DNA of 64,000 nucleotides from JBBQHX01 sp035306065 (GTDB taxonomy: Bacteria > Gemmatimonadota > Gemmatimonadetes > Gemmatimonadales > Gemmatimonadaceae). Made by a program: the position numbers and the translations under genes. Numbering within the stretch: the stretch's first letter is position 1; each line of letters starts with the position of its first letter. This document shows, piece by piece, positions 1 to 8,738 of the stretch. Below the pieces are notes generated by a model. That model made no database searches. It saw only the letters and a list, made by a program, of their open reading frames with translations, and was not told where the DNA came from. Location: assembly GCA_035306065.1 (NCBI GenBank), contig DATGOL010000007.1, positions 4,428 to 68,427 on the forward strand, written 5' to 3'.

Positions 1-223
1 GCAGGCCGAAGCTGAAAACGGACGCACGGCCCATGACCCCTTCCACCTCGCGCAACGTGTCCTGCACGATGCAGATGGGGGTCGCATGGCGCGCCGACAC
101 CATCATTCGCGCCAGGATATAGTGCGAGTCGTGCCGAGGCAGCCAGTCAATTCCGCGCCCGAGTGTGCGAGTCCTGTGACGGATTGCGCTCATCAGTTCG
201 TCCGGAACCCTCCCAGTGTTCAC
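1..223 (-). CDS. Unknown protein, 3' end cut by the window edge
   Basis: Reading the minus strand from a GTG at 223 to base 1 gives about 74 uninterrupted codons, and an in-frame TGA lies a little upstream of the GTG. The translation looks like a compact soluble domain. It begins MNTGRVPDELMSAIRHRT and contains HYILARMMVSARHATPICIV, with normal hydrophobic and charged alternation and GC-rich third positions. An AGG lies 9 bases before the GTG, a weak ribosome site; internal ATG codons are alternatives. I do not recognise the family. The gene continues left of the window, so its length and function cannot be judged. Seen: open frame and composition. Inferred: that it is a gene. Confidence 0.5.
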   Translation of the reverse strand, partial: MNTGRVPDELMSAIRHRTRTLGRGIDWLPRHDSHYILARMMVSARHATPICIVQDTLREVEGVMGRASVFSFGL

Positions 224-339
224 ATCCGCTCGCCTGATCCCGCGTGCTCGGCTGCCTCGCCTCGCCACACGTCAGGCTCCACCATTGCACCAGCCAGCAC
301 ATATGTCAATGAAGCATCGAGCACCAACCGTTCAGCTGC

Positions 340-882
340 TCAGGGCTCACTCCCGCCGAGGCCGGTACTCGCAACACACGCACCACCCTCCAGCGCCACG
401 CCAGGCTCCAGAAGCATCATGCAGTCGGACATGACCTGATATCGCTCGTTGAACTCCCGTTCCAGCCGGCTAACGAGTTCCACCGCATTCGCGAGCGCAA
501 CCGTATCCGTACTCGCTCTGCAGTACACCAGATACTCGCGCGGTCCGCCACAGGCCTTCGAACCCAGCGCAATCGTTGCGCAACCATCAGCACTGCTGCA
601 ACCATCCCTTCGCGCCAGCTCACGCGCAACCGTATTCAGTGAATCCAGTTGCGCCCGGTCAGACGCCTCATCGCCGGACAGCCTCACGGTGGCGGTAACC
701 GCGCCTGATGCAAGCGCGGAATCAGCCGTGGGCGACACCTCACGCGGTGCCGATTGCGCACAGGCTGTCAGAAGCAGCGTGAACAGAAGCGCAGTCAGCA
801 GCAACAGAATGCGTTGCAATGGCTGCCACGCCGGGCGCACGTTGAGTGCTGTACCGGTACCGCGAATCGAGGAACGATGCAA
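340..882 (-). CDS. Putative lipoprotein of unknown function
   Basis: A 180-residue protein with an N-terminal basic stretch, a hydrophobic run at about residues 24-39, and a lipobox LLTAC that places the lipidated cysteine near residue 41. The mature part has two Cys-containing segments (CSSADGCATIALGSKACGG and a C near YLVYCRAS) and alternating alpha/beta character. Lipobox proteins of this type are exported and anchored in a membrane by signal peptidase II processing; that is family knowledge. I do not recognise the mature domain. It lies downstream of the amidohydrolase gene on the same strand, but about 200 bases and a hairpin separate them, so co-transcription is doubtful. Confidence 0.7.
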   Translation of the reverse strand: MHRSSIRGTGTALNVRPAWQPLQRILLLLTALLFTLLLTACAQSAPREVSPTADSALASGAVTATVRLSGDEASDRAQLDSLNTVARELARRDGCSSADGCATIALGSKACGGPREYLVYCRASTDTVALANAVELVSRLEREFNERYQVMSDCMMLLEPGVALEGGACVASTGLGGSEP

Positions 883-1042
883 TGCAGTCCTCCAGTCGAA
901 AGTTGCATGGCCCGTGACACAAACCTCCAGGGGGTCGGAATGTGCCTACGCGCCTGGCCTCATCTTCTCCGAACTTGAGCGTACCAAACGCACCCGATTC
1001 CATCCTACCGTATTGGACAGCCTTTCACACCTTGCATCATCT

Positions 1043-1063
1043 TCGAGCGCTGCGGGCGCTCGA
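1043..1063 (-). terminator. Hairpin after the amidohydrolase gene
   Basis: A perfect 8-base-pair inverted repeat (TCGAGCGC / GCGCTCGA) with a 5-base loop lies just past the stop codon of the minus-strand amidohydrolase gene. There is no clear T tract, so intrinsic termination is only suggested by the position. Confidence 0.4.
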
Positions 1064-1078
1064 GTCACGGCCGCAGCC

Positions 1079-2707
1079 TTACTCCTGAAATTCCGACGCA
1101 GTATACACCGGCTCGCCTCCAACCGCAGTCATCAATACACGGGCCTCCGCAAGCTCATCCACCGGCACGCTCGTGAGGTCCCGATCCACCAGCACGAAAT
1201 CGGCCAGCATGCCACGTTTCAATGTTCCAATCCGTTCTTCGTCGAATGCGGTCCATGCGGCATCACGAGTGTACGCCTGGAGCGAATCTTCAACTGTGAG
1301 TCGCTCATCGGCGCCCCAGCTCTCGCGCGAACCGTCGTGCGGGAAGCGGGTGACGGCGGAGTAGATACCCTCGAGTGGCGTTGGCGGCGCCACGAACCAG
1401 TCGCTTCCGAATGCGAGACGTGCACCACTCTCCTTCAGGGAGCGGAAGGAGTAGGCCTCATCCAGTCGTTCTGAGCCGATCACTCGCTCTGCCCATCGGG
1501 CGTCATCGCTCAGATGGTACGGCTGCACACTCGCGATCACCTGCAGCTCACCGAAGCGTGCACGATCAGCCTTTGCAACGTGCTGGGCGTGCTCGATGCG
1601 CCAGCGTCTGTCTCTGGGGCCGTTGGATTCAAGCACGTGCTCCAGCACGTCCAGCTCCAGTCGCACGGCACGATCTCCGATGGCGTGCATGATCAGCTGC
1701 AGGCCGGCAGCGTCTGCATCGCACTGGAGCGAAAGCATCTCGTCAGGGTGCAGGACCAGCAGGCCCGTGTCGCCGGGCGCGTCGGCATACGGCTCCAGGA
1801 AAGCCGCGGTGTGCGAACCGAGTGAACCGTCAACAAAGCCCTTCACCGAACCGATGGACAGCCATTCATCGCCACGCCCTCGTTCGGCAATAACGTCGCG
1901 CAGGCGTGGCCAGGTATCCAGCGGAATGGCGGCGCGGATGCGCGTACGAAGCGCACCGGCGTCGTGCGCGCGCTGGAAGACAGCCAGCTCCTCCCAGGTG
2001 CCCATGTTGTGCACGGTGGTCACGCCCTGCGCGGCCACATGGCTCATGGCCGCAGCGAGGGCGGCGTCTTCCGTCGTCTCGTCAGGCTGCGGCACCACGC
2101 GCGCTACCAGGCTCATGGCCAGATCCTTGAGCACACCGGTCAGGTCACCAGCCTCATTACGCACTACCTGTCCGCCATCCGGGTCGGCAACCTGCGATGC
2201 GATTCCCGCCGCAGCCAGGGCAGCACTGTTAGCCAGCGCCATGTGACCGTCCAGGCGGGTAACCCACACCGGATTCTCCGGCGTGACCGCATCTATCCAG
2301 CGCTTGTCAGGCAGCTCCCCGCCCCAGCTCTCATGATCCCAGTCACCGCCCAGGATCCAGCTGCCGGGCGGCAGCTTTTGCGCTTGCTCCGCGATGCGCC
2401 TCACGAACTCCTCGCGCGTGCCTGCGTTCCGCAGCTGAACCCAGCCGAGGCGAAAGCCACCCTGCAGGAAGTGCACGTGGCTGTCTATGAAGCCGGGCGC
2501 CAGGAACGCACCGCGCGCATCTATCACGCGTGCGGAACTCCCGGCGAGCTTGCGCACTTCCGCACTGGACGACACGGCTGCAAGCCGGTCGCCACGAACC
2601 GCAATCGCATCCGCCCACGGACGCGAAGGGTCTGCCGTCCACACGCGCGCGTTCACTACGGCGAGCGACACTGGAGGCTCAACAACACCCGCGAAGGGCA
2701 TCGTCAT
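1079..2707 (-). CDS. Amidohydrolase, YtcJ-like
   Basis: A 542-residue metal-dependent hydrolase of the amidohydrolase superfamily, YtcJ/AepA branch. The N-terminal beta-sandwich part (VARVWTAD-like start) is followed by the first metal motif FIDSHVHF near residue 75. Later come the barrel histidines in VHNMG, LIMHAIGDRAV and RIEHAQH, then FGSDWF, which carries the last metal Asp. The C-terminus has the GTLKRGMLADFVLVD motif that closes the composite sandwich in this superfamily. Length is typical. The substrate of YtcJ-like enzymes is generally unknown and cannot be read from sequence. No signal peptide is visible, so it is probably cytoplasmic. A second ATG two codons in (2701) is an alternative start. 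Confidence 0.9.
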   Translation of the reverse strand: MTMPFAGVVEPPVSLAVVNARVWTADPSRPWADAIAVRGDRLAAVSSSAEVRKLAGSSARVIDARGAFLAPGFIDSHVHFLQGGFRLGWVQLRNAGTREEFVRRIAEQAQKLPPGSWILGGDWDHESWGGELPDKRWIDAVTPENPVWVTRLDGHMALANSAALAAAGIASQVADPDGGQVVRNEAGDLTGVLKDLAMSLVARVVPQPDETTEDAALAAAMSHVAAQGVTTVHNMGTWEELAVFQRAHDAGALRTRIRAAIPLDTWPRLRDVIAERGRGDEWLSIGSVKGFVDGSLGSHTAAFLEPYADAPGDTGLLVLHPDEMLSLQCDADAAGLQLIMHAIGDRAVRLELDVLEHVLESNGPRDRRWRIEHAQHVAKADRARFGELQVIASVQPYHLSDDARWAERVIGSERLDEAYSFRSLKESGARLAFGSDWFVAPPTPLEGIYSAVTRFPHDGSRESWGADERLTVEDSLQAYTRDAAWTAFDEERIGTLKRGMLADFVLVDRDLTSVPVDELAEARVLMTAVGGEPVYTASEFQE

Positions 2708-2749
2708 CCGACTGTAGGTTTTAGGGTTGGCGCCGAAGCGCGGGATTAC

Positions 2750-3073
2750 TCAGCTGCGGCGTTCCACCGCGTCACGGATATCGAGAAGGATCTCGAAGTA
2801 GAGCTGCTCACGTCGATAGGCAAAATCCAGCGACGCCATCTGCGAGTCGTCTTCAGTCGCCTTGGCGCGCTCGAAGGCCTCACGGTACATGTCGTCCAGG
2901 TTGGCCAGGATGCGATCGCGATTGCGTGACATACGGGAACGCGGCTGCTGAAGGGCAGAAGGAGTAAGACGCGGAGGTGTGTCGTCCGGCGTCTCCACCA
3001 TCTCGTCGGCATCGCCGATCACGCGCGCAGCCGCACGCATCAGCATTCGCCGAGAGGAGATTGGTCCGGGCAT
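2750..3073 (-). CDS. Small conserved-looking hypothetical protein
   Basis: A 107-residue protein, strongly helical and charged in its second half (MSRNRDRILANLDDMYREAF through LLDIRDAVERRS). There is no signal peptide or membrane segment. The first 47 residues are low in structure and Pro/Arg-rich, so the true start may be the internal ATG at 2932, giving about 60 residues. It lies 42 bases upstream of nothing recognisable on its strand and 42 bases downstream of the amidohydrolase start, on the same strand. I do not recognise the family. Composition and the helical heptad-like tail favour a real gene. Confidence 0.6.
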   Translation of the reverse strand: MPGPISSRRMLMRAAARVIGDADEMVETPDDTPPRLTPSALQQPRSRMSRNRDRILANLDDMYREAFERAKATEDDSQMASLDFAYRREQLYFEILLDIRDAVERRS

Positions 3074-3212
3074 TTCTTGCGGTTAACGTCGTGGCTTTGT
3101 GCCGTGCATGGCACGTTCGGAACGTAGCCCGAGTGCGGAACTCCAGCAACGGCGCGGTGAATGGTGAAATTGCTGTTCGCCACGACCTGCGCCGCACATT
3201 CGATAGCGCAGT

Positions 3213-3728
3213 CTACCGGCCGCGGGATTCCGTTCCGTCCACCACCACCGCCACGTTCGCGCGCAGTGCCCAGTGAACGCGTGCGTTGTTGTAGAGTGCA
3301 AAATCATTCGACACGATGTCCTCACCGCCAATGGGGCGGGCACGAAGCCGGAAGTTCACGACTCCGCTCGGGAACTCGTAGCGCAGGTCGCGACGCTGCC
3401 CTGGGCCCACCGAGCCCAGGAGCACCTGACGGCCGGATTCCCAGAGTATCCATACACTCACCGAAGACGACGGCAGCAGGTCGTTGTCCACCATTATCGT
3501 TGCCTGCGCGGGCCGGGCTTCGCCGGCCTCGTCGGATGTGTCCCTGCCATCGGGCGTGGATGCGCATGCAGATGCCAGCAGCATTACCAGAATGCCTGCC
3601 GCCGCTCGCAGCCCTGCACGGGGCAGCCATCGCGCAATACCGGTAGAGAGTCGATGGCACCTCAAGGCGAACTCATGGTATAATTCTGCATGCAGACGTT
3701 GCCGCTGGGAGCTGAAATTCCGCGGCAC
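3213..3728 (-). CDS. Putative lipoprotein with a beta-rich C-terminal domain
   Basis: A lipobox (LLASAC) after the hydrophobic run GILVMLLASA marks a lipoprotein. From the first ATG the leader would be 54 residues, too long, so a TTG at 3665 (about 150 residues, leader about 33) is the likelier start. The mature region of about 110 residues is beta-strand-rich: ATIMVDNDLL, SVSVWILWESGRQVLLGSV, and a closing NVAVVVDG. It reads like a small beta-sandwich or immunoglobulin-like fold. No catalytic motif is visible and I do not recognise the family. It is transcribed away from htpX. Confidence 0.7.
   Translation of the reverse strand: MPRNFSSQRQRLHAELYHEFALRCHRLSTGIARWLPRAGLRAAAGILVMLLASACASTPDGRDTSDEAGEARPAQATIMVDNDLLPSSSVSVWILWESGRQVLLGSVGPGQRRDLRYEFPSGVVNFRLRARPIGGEDIVSNDFALYNNARVHWALRANVAVVVDGTESRGR
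3676..3684 (+). promoter_or_regulatory. Extended -10 promoter candidate before htpX
   Basis: TGGTATAAT is a perfect TATAAT with the extended TGN element, on the plus strand about 200 bases before the TTG start of htpX. No good -35 hexamer lies at the usual distance, as is allowed for extended -10 promoters. It lies inside the long version of the divergent lipoprotein gene, another hint that that gene starts later. Confidence 0.45.
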
Positions 3729-3881
3729 TTCGATTGCGTTTGCTCATGCTGTAACCGGCCCCCAGGCCGGGCATCATGGGGCGAAACCGGGTGAGATGGG
3801 CGAGATGTGGCCACGCCGAACCGGCGGGAGGCGGGATCTGGCCCATTTTGCGTCAAATACAACGACTGGGAGAACGGGCAA

Positions 3882-4715
3882 TTGAACAACATAAAGGTCT
3901 TTGTGCTGCTTGCCGGAATGATGGCACTGTTCGGTGCCATCGGTGGCTATTTCGGTGGCCAGACGGGGATGATCATGGCGTTGTTGTTCGGTGGCGTGAT
4001 GAACGTGGTAATGCTGTTCACGTCGCACAAAATGGTGTTGAAGGCGTACGGGGCCAAAATCGTGTCTGCACAGGACGCGCCCCAGTTGTACGAAATGGTA
4101 GACCGCCTGCGGCAGCGCGCCGGACTGCCGATGCCCACGGTGGCAATTGCGCCCCAGGCACAGCCGAACGCTTTTGCCACCGGGCGTAGTCCCGAGCATG
4201 CCGTGGTGTGCGTGACCGAAGGAATCATGAAGCTGGTGAGCCGCGAGGAACTGGAGGGTGTGATCGCTCATGAGCTCGCGCACATCAAGAACCGCGACAT
4301 GCTGCTCCAGACGGTCGCAGCAACCATTGCAGGTGCAATCAGTGCACTGGCGAACTTCGCGTTCTTCTTCGGTGGCAGGGACGGCGATCGCAATCCGCTT
4401 GCGGGGCTGGCGATCCTGCTCGTGGCACCGATTGCGGCTTCGGTCATCCAGTTCGCCATCAGCCGCCAGCGTGAATTCAAGGCAGACGCAGTGGGAGCGG
4501 AGATCAGCGGCAACCCGCGTGCACTCGCAAGCGCCCTGCAGCGGCTGGAAATGGGGGCGCGTCAGATTCCGATGGACGTAAACCCGAGCGTGGCGCCACT
4601 TGCCCAGGTGAATCCGTTGCAGTCACTTCGTGGTGGCGGATTGTCCAAACTGTTCTCTACCCATCCACCAACCGTGGAGCGTGTGCAGCGACTGCAGGCG
4701 CTTGCCGTCTCGTGA
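3882..4715 (+). CDS. htpX: HtpX-family membrane zinc protease
   Basis: An M48B membrane metalloprotease that degrades misfolded inner-membrane proteins, as known for HtpX. From the TTG start there are 277 residues, close to the usual size. Two membrane segments lie at about residues 6-22 and 30-47. The zinc motif HELAH is at about residues 130-134, with the downstream glutamate in RQREFKADAVGA. Two more hydrophobic segments lie at about 147-164 and 172-193. The C-terminal FSTHPPTVERVQRLQAL is the typical HtpX end. I chose TTG at 3882 because it gives the family N-terminus (NNIKVFVLL) and is preceded by GGGAGA. An upstream ATG at 3807 adds 25 atypical residues. It stands alone, convergent with the next gene. 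Confidence 0.95.
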   Translation: MNNIKVFVLLAGMMALFGAIGGYFGGQTGMIMALLFGGVMNVVMLFTSHKMVLKAYGAKIVSAQDAPQLYEMVDRLRQRAGLPMPTVAIAPQAQPNAFATGRSPEHAVVCVTEGIMKLVSREELEGVIAHELAHIKNRDMLLQTVAATIAGAISALANFAFFFGGRDGDRNPLAGLAILLVAPIAASVIQFAISRQREFKADAVGAEISGNPRALASALQRLEMGARQIPMDVNPSVAPLAQVNPLQSLRGGGLSKLFSTHPPTVERVQRLQALAVS

Positions 4716-4751
4716 AACAGGTCGTTTTGCGAGCTACGTTGTAACAATCAG

Positions 4752-4767
4752 GCAGCCTCGAGGCTGC
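4752..4767. terminator. Short hairpin between convergent genes
   Basis: GCAGCC, a TCGA loop and GGCTGC form a 6-base-pair stem in the 106-base gap between the 3' ends of htpX and the ferredoxin-like gene. The T tracts are poor on both strands, so it is only a weak terminator candidate. Confidence 0.35.
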
Positions 4768-4821
4768 GCATGGCTCGCGAGAGGGAGCAGGCCGCCGGAA
4801 GGGCTGCCGGGCTTTTGCGGG

Positions 4822-5196
4822 CTAGTCGCTGGAATCGCGTAATTCCGTAACCGTTTCGCCGTTTTCCCGGCCGGCAGAGTTCCGCTGGTCCACCACCTTT
4901 CCCCCGGCGAGGTGTTCCACAACGATGCGTTCGAGCAGCTGGGGAGTGACATGGTGATACCATACGGCATCGGGATACACCACCACGATGGGACCGCCTG
5001 CACAAACTCCCAGGCAGGGCGTTTCACCGCGCTTCACGCGCGTGGGTCCAAACAACAGCCCTTCCCGCTCGAGCAATCTCGGAAGCATGGCGTATAGTTC
5101 GCGCCCGCCATGTCCGGGCGAGCAGTATCCGCCGGTGCAAACGAATACATGGCGGCTGTACGGATCCATTCTCGGCGGCGCTGGAGTTGTGCTCAT
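4822..5196 (-). CDS. Thioredoxin-like [2Fe-2S] ferredoxin domain protein
   Basis: A 124-residue protein with the cysteine layout of thioredoxin-fold [2Fe-2S] ferredoxins: Cys in HVFVCTGGYC near residues 20 and 25, then CLGVC near 61-65 after GETP. This is followed by GPIVVVYPDAVWYHHVTPQ, the usual family core, and an acidic tail. The known role is electron carriage; some relatives accompany cobalamin or nitrogenase proteins, but nothing here identifies a partner. The ATG at 5196 gives the expected family length; a longer open frame upstream is low-complexity and antisense to trkH. It is convergent with htpX and divergent from the potassium genes. Confidence 0.85.
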   Translation of the reverse strand: MSTTPAPPRMDPYSRHVFVCTGGYCSPGHGGRELYAMLPRLLEREGLLFGPTRVKRGETPCLGVCAGGPIVVVYPDAVWYHHVTPQLLERIVVEHLAGGKVVDQRNSAGRENGETVTELRDSSD

Positions 5197-5349
5197 AGCA
5201 TCCGAAGATAGCCACCGGCCTGCCCCAGGCGCAGCACGCCGCGGCGAGCTGAATGCGCAGCATGATCCGTGTAACGGAATAGCGTTGCGCAGGCGCCGCC
5301 CGGTGCAATCCCGGCACCTCGCTGGTCGGCCGAGCGAGGCAGCCGCCGG

Positions 5350-6807
5350 GTGAAACGCTTCGGCAGGGCTGGAGCTCGTGCTCGCGGCGCGGCAAGCTAC
5401 GTGATCGAGCGATGGCTTCCGCGCAGGAGGCGCCGGACGCCGGCGGACCTGTGGGACCGGGTGTCTCCCGCACAGATGCTCGTTATCTCGTTCGCCATCC
5501 TCATCCTGCTCGGCACCCTGGGTTTTCGCTACCTGCCGGGACTGTATACCGGCGATTCGCTCACCTGGACTGACTCGCTGTTCACCGCCACCAGCGCGGT
5601 GTGCGTTACAGGGCTGGTAGTGGTGGACACGGGCACCTTCTTCACGCCTTGGGGACAGGCGTGGATACTGGTTCTCATGCAGGCCGGCGGACTCGGGCTG
5701 CTCACCCTCACGAGTCTCGTTATGCTCGGCGCTGGCAGGCGTCCGTCGCTTCGGCATTCAGACATGGTGGCAGGAGCCGGCACTGCACTTCCTTCTGTAG
5801 ACGTGAAGCGCCTGTTGAGTCTCGTTTTTCGAACTACGTTCGCCATCGAGGGCACTGGCGCGCTGCTTCTCTACGCGGGCTGGATCGGGGAGTTCGGCAC
5901 TGAAGGGGCCATCTGGCCATCCATCTTTCACGCTGTGAGTGCCTTCTGTAATGCGGGTTTCTCGATCATGTCACTCTCCTTCATGACCGAGACTTCGAAT
6001 CCGATAGCACTCACCGTCACGATGATGCTCGTGATGCTCGGCGGGCTCGGTTTCCTTACGGTATCCGAGCTCGCATCGAGAGGCAGGCGTCGCCACGATA
6101 AACTGAGACGTCCGCTTTCACTGCACACGAAGGTCGTGATTGCAGGAACGCTCGCTGCCATCGTGATCGGGGCCGTGACCTTCGGCTACTTCGAATGGAA
6201 CAACACGCTCGCGGAGATGTCCCGGTCCGACAAGCTGGTGAACTCCGCGTTCGCATCGGTCGTGGCGCGAACCGCCGGCTTCAACTCGGTTGACTTCGGC
6301 TCCGTGTCCGCGCCAACCGCGCTGATGATGATGATCCTCATGTTCATTGGCGGAGCACCGGCTTCAACCGCCGGCGGAATCAAGATCACCACCGCAATGC
6401 TCATCTTCGCGCTGATGGTCTCGAGGCTGCGCGGAAGGGACCACGTGAGTGCATGGAACAGGTCCGTTCCGGCTGAAACCATCGACCGTGCCGTTGGTCT
6501 CACGGTGCTGGCGGGAACCACACTCATTCTGGCGCTGTTCCTCCTGATCGCGATCGAGGCGCCGGCCGCCACGGAGGCGGGCGCGGATCAGGCGTTCATC
6601 AACCTCGCATTCGAGGCTACGAGCGCACTCGGAACGGTTGGTCTTTCCATGAATACCACGCCCACCCTCAGCGAAGCCGGCAGGCTGATCCTTGTGGCGT
6701 TGATGTTCATCGGGCGCGTTGGTCTCTTGTCTGTTGGCGCCGCAATAGCACTTGGCCCGCACCGGCAGCACTTCCGCTACGCTTACGAAGACGTGGCGGT
6801 CGGCTGA
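5350..6807 (+). CDS. trkH: TrkH/KtrB-family potassium channel-forming subunit
   Basis: A 485-residue polytopic membrane protein of the Trk/Ktr superfamily that conducts K+ (or Na+-coupled K+) inward. The four pseudo-repeated filter loops are visible: AVCVTGLVVVD, SAFCNAGFS, VARTAGFNSVD and SALGTVGLSMN. Each follows a membrane helix and contains the single filter glycine. The short basic N-terminus and length fit KtrB better than E. coli TrkH. The start is GTG. The RCK partner gene follows after 45 bases, which is the normal operon arrangement. Such pairs are usually gated by nucleotide or c-di-AMP binding to the RCK subunit; nothing in the DNA here shows how expression is controlled. Confidence 0.95.
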   Translation: MKRFGRAGARARGAASYVIERWLPRRRRRTPADLWDRVSPAQMLVISFAILILLGTLGFRYLPGLYTGDSLTWTDSLFTATSAVCVTGLVVVDTGTFFTPWGQAWILVLMQAGGLGLLTLTSLVMLGAGRRPSLRHSDMVAGAGTALPSVDVKRLLSLVFRTTFAIEGTGALLLYAGWIGEFGTEGAIWPSIFHAVSAFCNAGFSIMSLSFMTETSNPIALTVTMMLVMLGGLGFLTVSELASRGRRRHDKLRRPLSLHTKVVIAGTLAAIVIGAVTFGYFEWNNTLAEMSRSDKLVNSAFASVVARTAGFNSVDFGSVSAPTALMMMILMFIGGAPASTAGGIKITTAMLIFALMVSRLRGRDHVSAWNRSVPAETIDRAVGLTVLAGTTLILALFLLIAIEAPAATEAGADQAFINLAFEATSALGTVGLSMNTTPTLSEAGRLILVALMFIGRVGLLSVGAAIALGPHRQHFRYAYEDVAVG

Positions 6808-6852
6808 CCTGCAGGCATCCGCTTCCCCCATCACTGCACCTTTCGGAAAATC

Positions 6853-7512
6853 ATGTCCAGGAAACGCTTCGTCATAATCGGCCTCGGAAACTTCGGCAGT
6901 GGTGTGGCCGAGACGCTGGTTAATGAAGGGCACGAGGTGATTGCCGTGGACTTCTCTGAGCGCAACGTCGATCGGCTGGGATCAATCCTGGATCGTGCGG
7001 TGGTGGGCGACGGCACCTCACGAGAGGTGATCGAGCGCGCAGGAGGGGGCGGAGCAGACGCCGCCGTGGTATCCGTTGGTGATGACATCACCGCCAGCAT
7101 TCTCTCCACACTCGCCCTGCGCGACGTGGGCATCCCCAGCGTCTACGTGAAAGTGATCTCGTTCGACCACGCGCGCGTGATGGAGAAGCAGGGTGTCACC
7201 GAGACAATCTTTCCCGAGCGTGACAGCGCAATTGCGCTGGGACACAGGCTGTCGTCATCAGGCTTGCTCAACTACGTGCGATTCGGCGGCAACTTCTCCA
7301 TTCAGGAGATGGGAGTTCCGGATCGATGGGAAGGTCAGTCACTGCGTGAACTGGACCTCAGGCAGCGCTACCAGATTCAGGTGATTGCGGTGCACGACAT
7401 GCTGCGTGACGAAGTGCTGCCGGTTCCGGATCCCGACCGGCCGCTAACGGCTTCTGACACGCTCATCATCAGCGGGCGTGAGAAGGACCTGGTACGCCTG
7501 GCGAAGCTCTGA
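6853..7512 (+). CDS. trkA: TrkA/KtrA-type RCK regulatory subunit
   Basis: A 219-residue cytoplasmic regulator of the preceding channel. The RCK_N Rossmann domain occupies about residues 1-125, with the nucleotide motif GLGNFGSGVAETL near residue 9 and an acidic residue after strand 2 (VDFSERN). The RCK_C domain follows at about 135-219 (VPDRWEGQSLRELDLR to DTLIISGREKDLVRLAKL). One RCK repeat is the KtrA size, half of E. coli TrkA. Binding of ATP/ADP or NAD to the N-domain controls channel opening in the family. It lies directly downstream of trkH and is very probably co-transcribed. Confidence 0.95.
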   Translation: MSRKRFVIIGLGNFGSGVAETLVNEGHEVIAVDFSERNVDRLGSILDRAVVGDGTSREVIERAGGGGADAAVVSVGDDITASILSTLALRDVGIPSVYVKVISFDHARVMEKQGVTETIFPERDSAIALGHRLSSSGLLNYVRFGGNFSIQEMGVPDRWEGQSLRELDLRQRYQIQVIAVHDMLRDEVLPVPDPDRPLTASDTLIISGREKDLVRLAKL

Positions 7513-7581
7513 CCGCGTAATCAGCACGGAAGCTCAGCGGTCGTAAAGCAAACTCATTCAGCCGTTCGGGAGGCCCAGGGC

Positions 7582-8379
7582 ATGGCATTGCCGCGCATTC
7601 ATACGCCGAGCGGGCTCTCCATGACGGTGGTGAGTCCGCAGCGAGCGACCCGACCGCCAGTGCTCTTTCTGCATGGAATCTTTGCAGGTGCGTGGTGCTT
7701 TGAGCATTGGCAGCGTCGCTTCGCACATGCCGGGCATCCCACCTTTGCGCTTGACCTCAGGGGCCGCGACGGAAGCAGGCCCGTACACGACATCGGTCGC
7801 GTGAGGCTCGGGGACTACGTGGATGATGCCATCGAGGCAGCGCGCACGCTGGGCGGCCCAATCGTGGTTGGGCATTCCATGGGAGGCCTGCTCGCGCAGG
7901 CGGTTGCAGCGAACTGCACCGTGAACGCAACGGTGTTGATCTGCAGTGCTCCGCCGCGCGGAATCAGCCTTGCCACCCCGCGACTGGTGTTGAAGCAGAT
8001 TCGACACCTGCCGGCAATGCTCGCTTCTGCTGCGCTGCACGGAAGCCGTGCCGAGCACGATGAACTTACCCTGCACCTGATGCATCACGACGAAGCTGAT
8101 GCGGCTTTCGCGAGGTTCATCCCCGATAGCGGGCGGGTGGGTCGCGATATTTCGATCGGAGCGGTGGCGGTGGATTCATCGCGAATAGCGGCACCGATGC
8201 TGGTAGTTACGGCGACCGAAGACCGCTTCGTGGCGCCCAGGATAGGGCGGCAACTGGCTCAAAAATACGGAGCGGAGTTACGCGAGTATGCGGGGCACGC
8301 GCATTTCATCATTGCCGAGCCGGGCTGGGAGCGCGTGGCAGACGATGTGCTTCTCTGGCTGGCCGGAGCGAGCAGGTAG
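7582..8379 (+). CDS. Alpha/beta hydrolase
   Basis: A 265-residue alpha/beta-hydrolase fold protein. The oxyanion region is VLFLHGIFAGAWCF, the nucleophile elbow is VGHSMGG with Ser near residue 98, a likely acid is in VTATEDRFV, and the catalytic His is in GHAHFII. The known fold covers esterases, lipases and C-C hydrolases, so the substrate is not predictable. There is no export signal. It starts 69 bases after trkA on the same strand, with no evident functional link to potassium uptake. Confidence 0.9.
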   Translation: MALPRIHTPSGLSMTVVSPQRATRPPVLFLHGIFAGAWCFEHWQRRFAHAGHPTFALDLRGRDGSRPVHDIGRVRLGDYVDDAIEAARTLGGPIVVGHSMGGLLAQAVAANCTVNATVLICSAPPRGISLATPRLVLKQIRHLPAMLASAALHGSRAEHDELTLHLMHHDEADAAFARFIPDSGRVGRDISIGAVAVDSSRIAAPMLVVTATEDRFVAPRIGRQLAQKYGAELREYAGHAHFIIAEPGWERVADDVLLWLAGASR

Positions 8380-8432
8380 TTCTGCTCGTGCCCGCTGACC
8401 CCGCAGAAACGGGGTCGCGGAGGAACTGTGCG

Positions 8433-8738
8433 CTACTTGGGCTGGCGGGTGGTGACCACTTCGGCGGCCACCGGCTTGAGGCGCGGGAAAATCCGCTCCA
8501 GAAACCGTGTAACGAAGGGCGTAATTACCACGGTTGCCGCGATCCTCAGCGGCTGCAGGATCTTCACTACCACGTAAGCCATGGTGGCTGCGCCGAGGCC
8601 GCCCACTACCGAGTTCGGAGTCCAGCCGGCCCTGATCGCGAAATATGCCGTGCCGAATACGGTGGCGTGAATCACGAGGTAGACCACGAGTGCAACAATG
8701 CCGTACTTCGCGGCAATGTCTCTGAGAATACGAATCAC
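8433..8738 (-). CDS. DUF1279 (FAM210-like) membrane protein
   Basis: A 101-residue protein matching the DUF1279 domain: KYGIVALVVYLVIHATVFG, a hydrophobic helix with polar H/T positions near residues 10-32. A second hydrophobic helix (GAATMAYVVVKILQPLRIAA) follows, and then a basic C-terminus. Animal FAM210A/B proteins with this domain are mitochondrial; bacterial versions have no assigned function. The GTG at 8738 is chosen because GAAGAGG lies five bases before it, and the longer upstream frame is Arg/Ser/Pro-rich with no domain. It is convergent with the hydrolase gene, with only a 53-base gap. Confidence 0.75.
   Translation of the reverse strand: MIRILRDIAAKYGIVALVVYLVIHATVFGTAYFAIRAGWTPNSVVGGLGAATMAYVVVKILQPLRIAATVVITPFVTRFLERIFPRLKPVAAEVVTTRQPK

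Noticed and set aside
449..1474. A 341-codon plus-strand frame across the first lipoprotein and the amidohydrolase end
   Set aside because: It spans two real minus-strand genes and the gap between them and has no domain character.
1964..2929. A 321-codon plus-strand frame opposite the amidohydrolase start
   Set aside because: Antisense shadow crossing a gene boundary.
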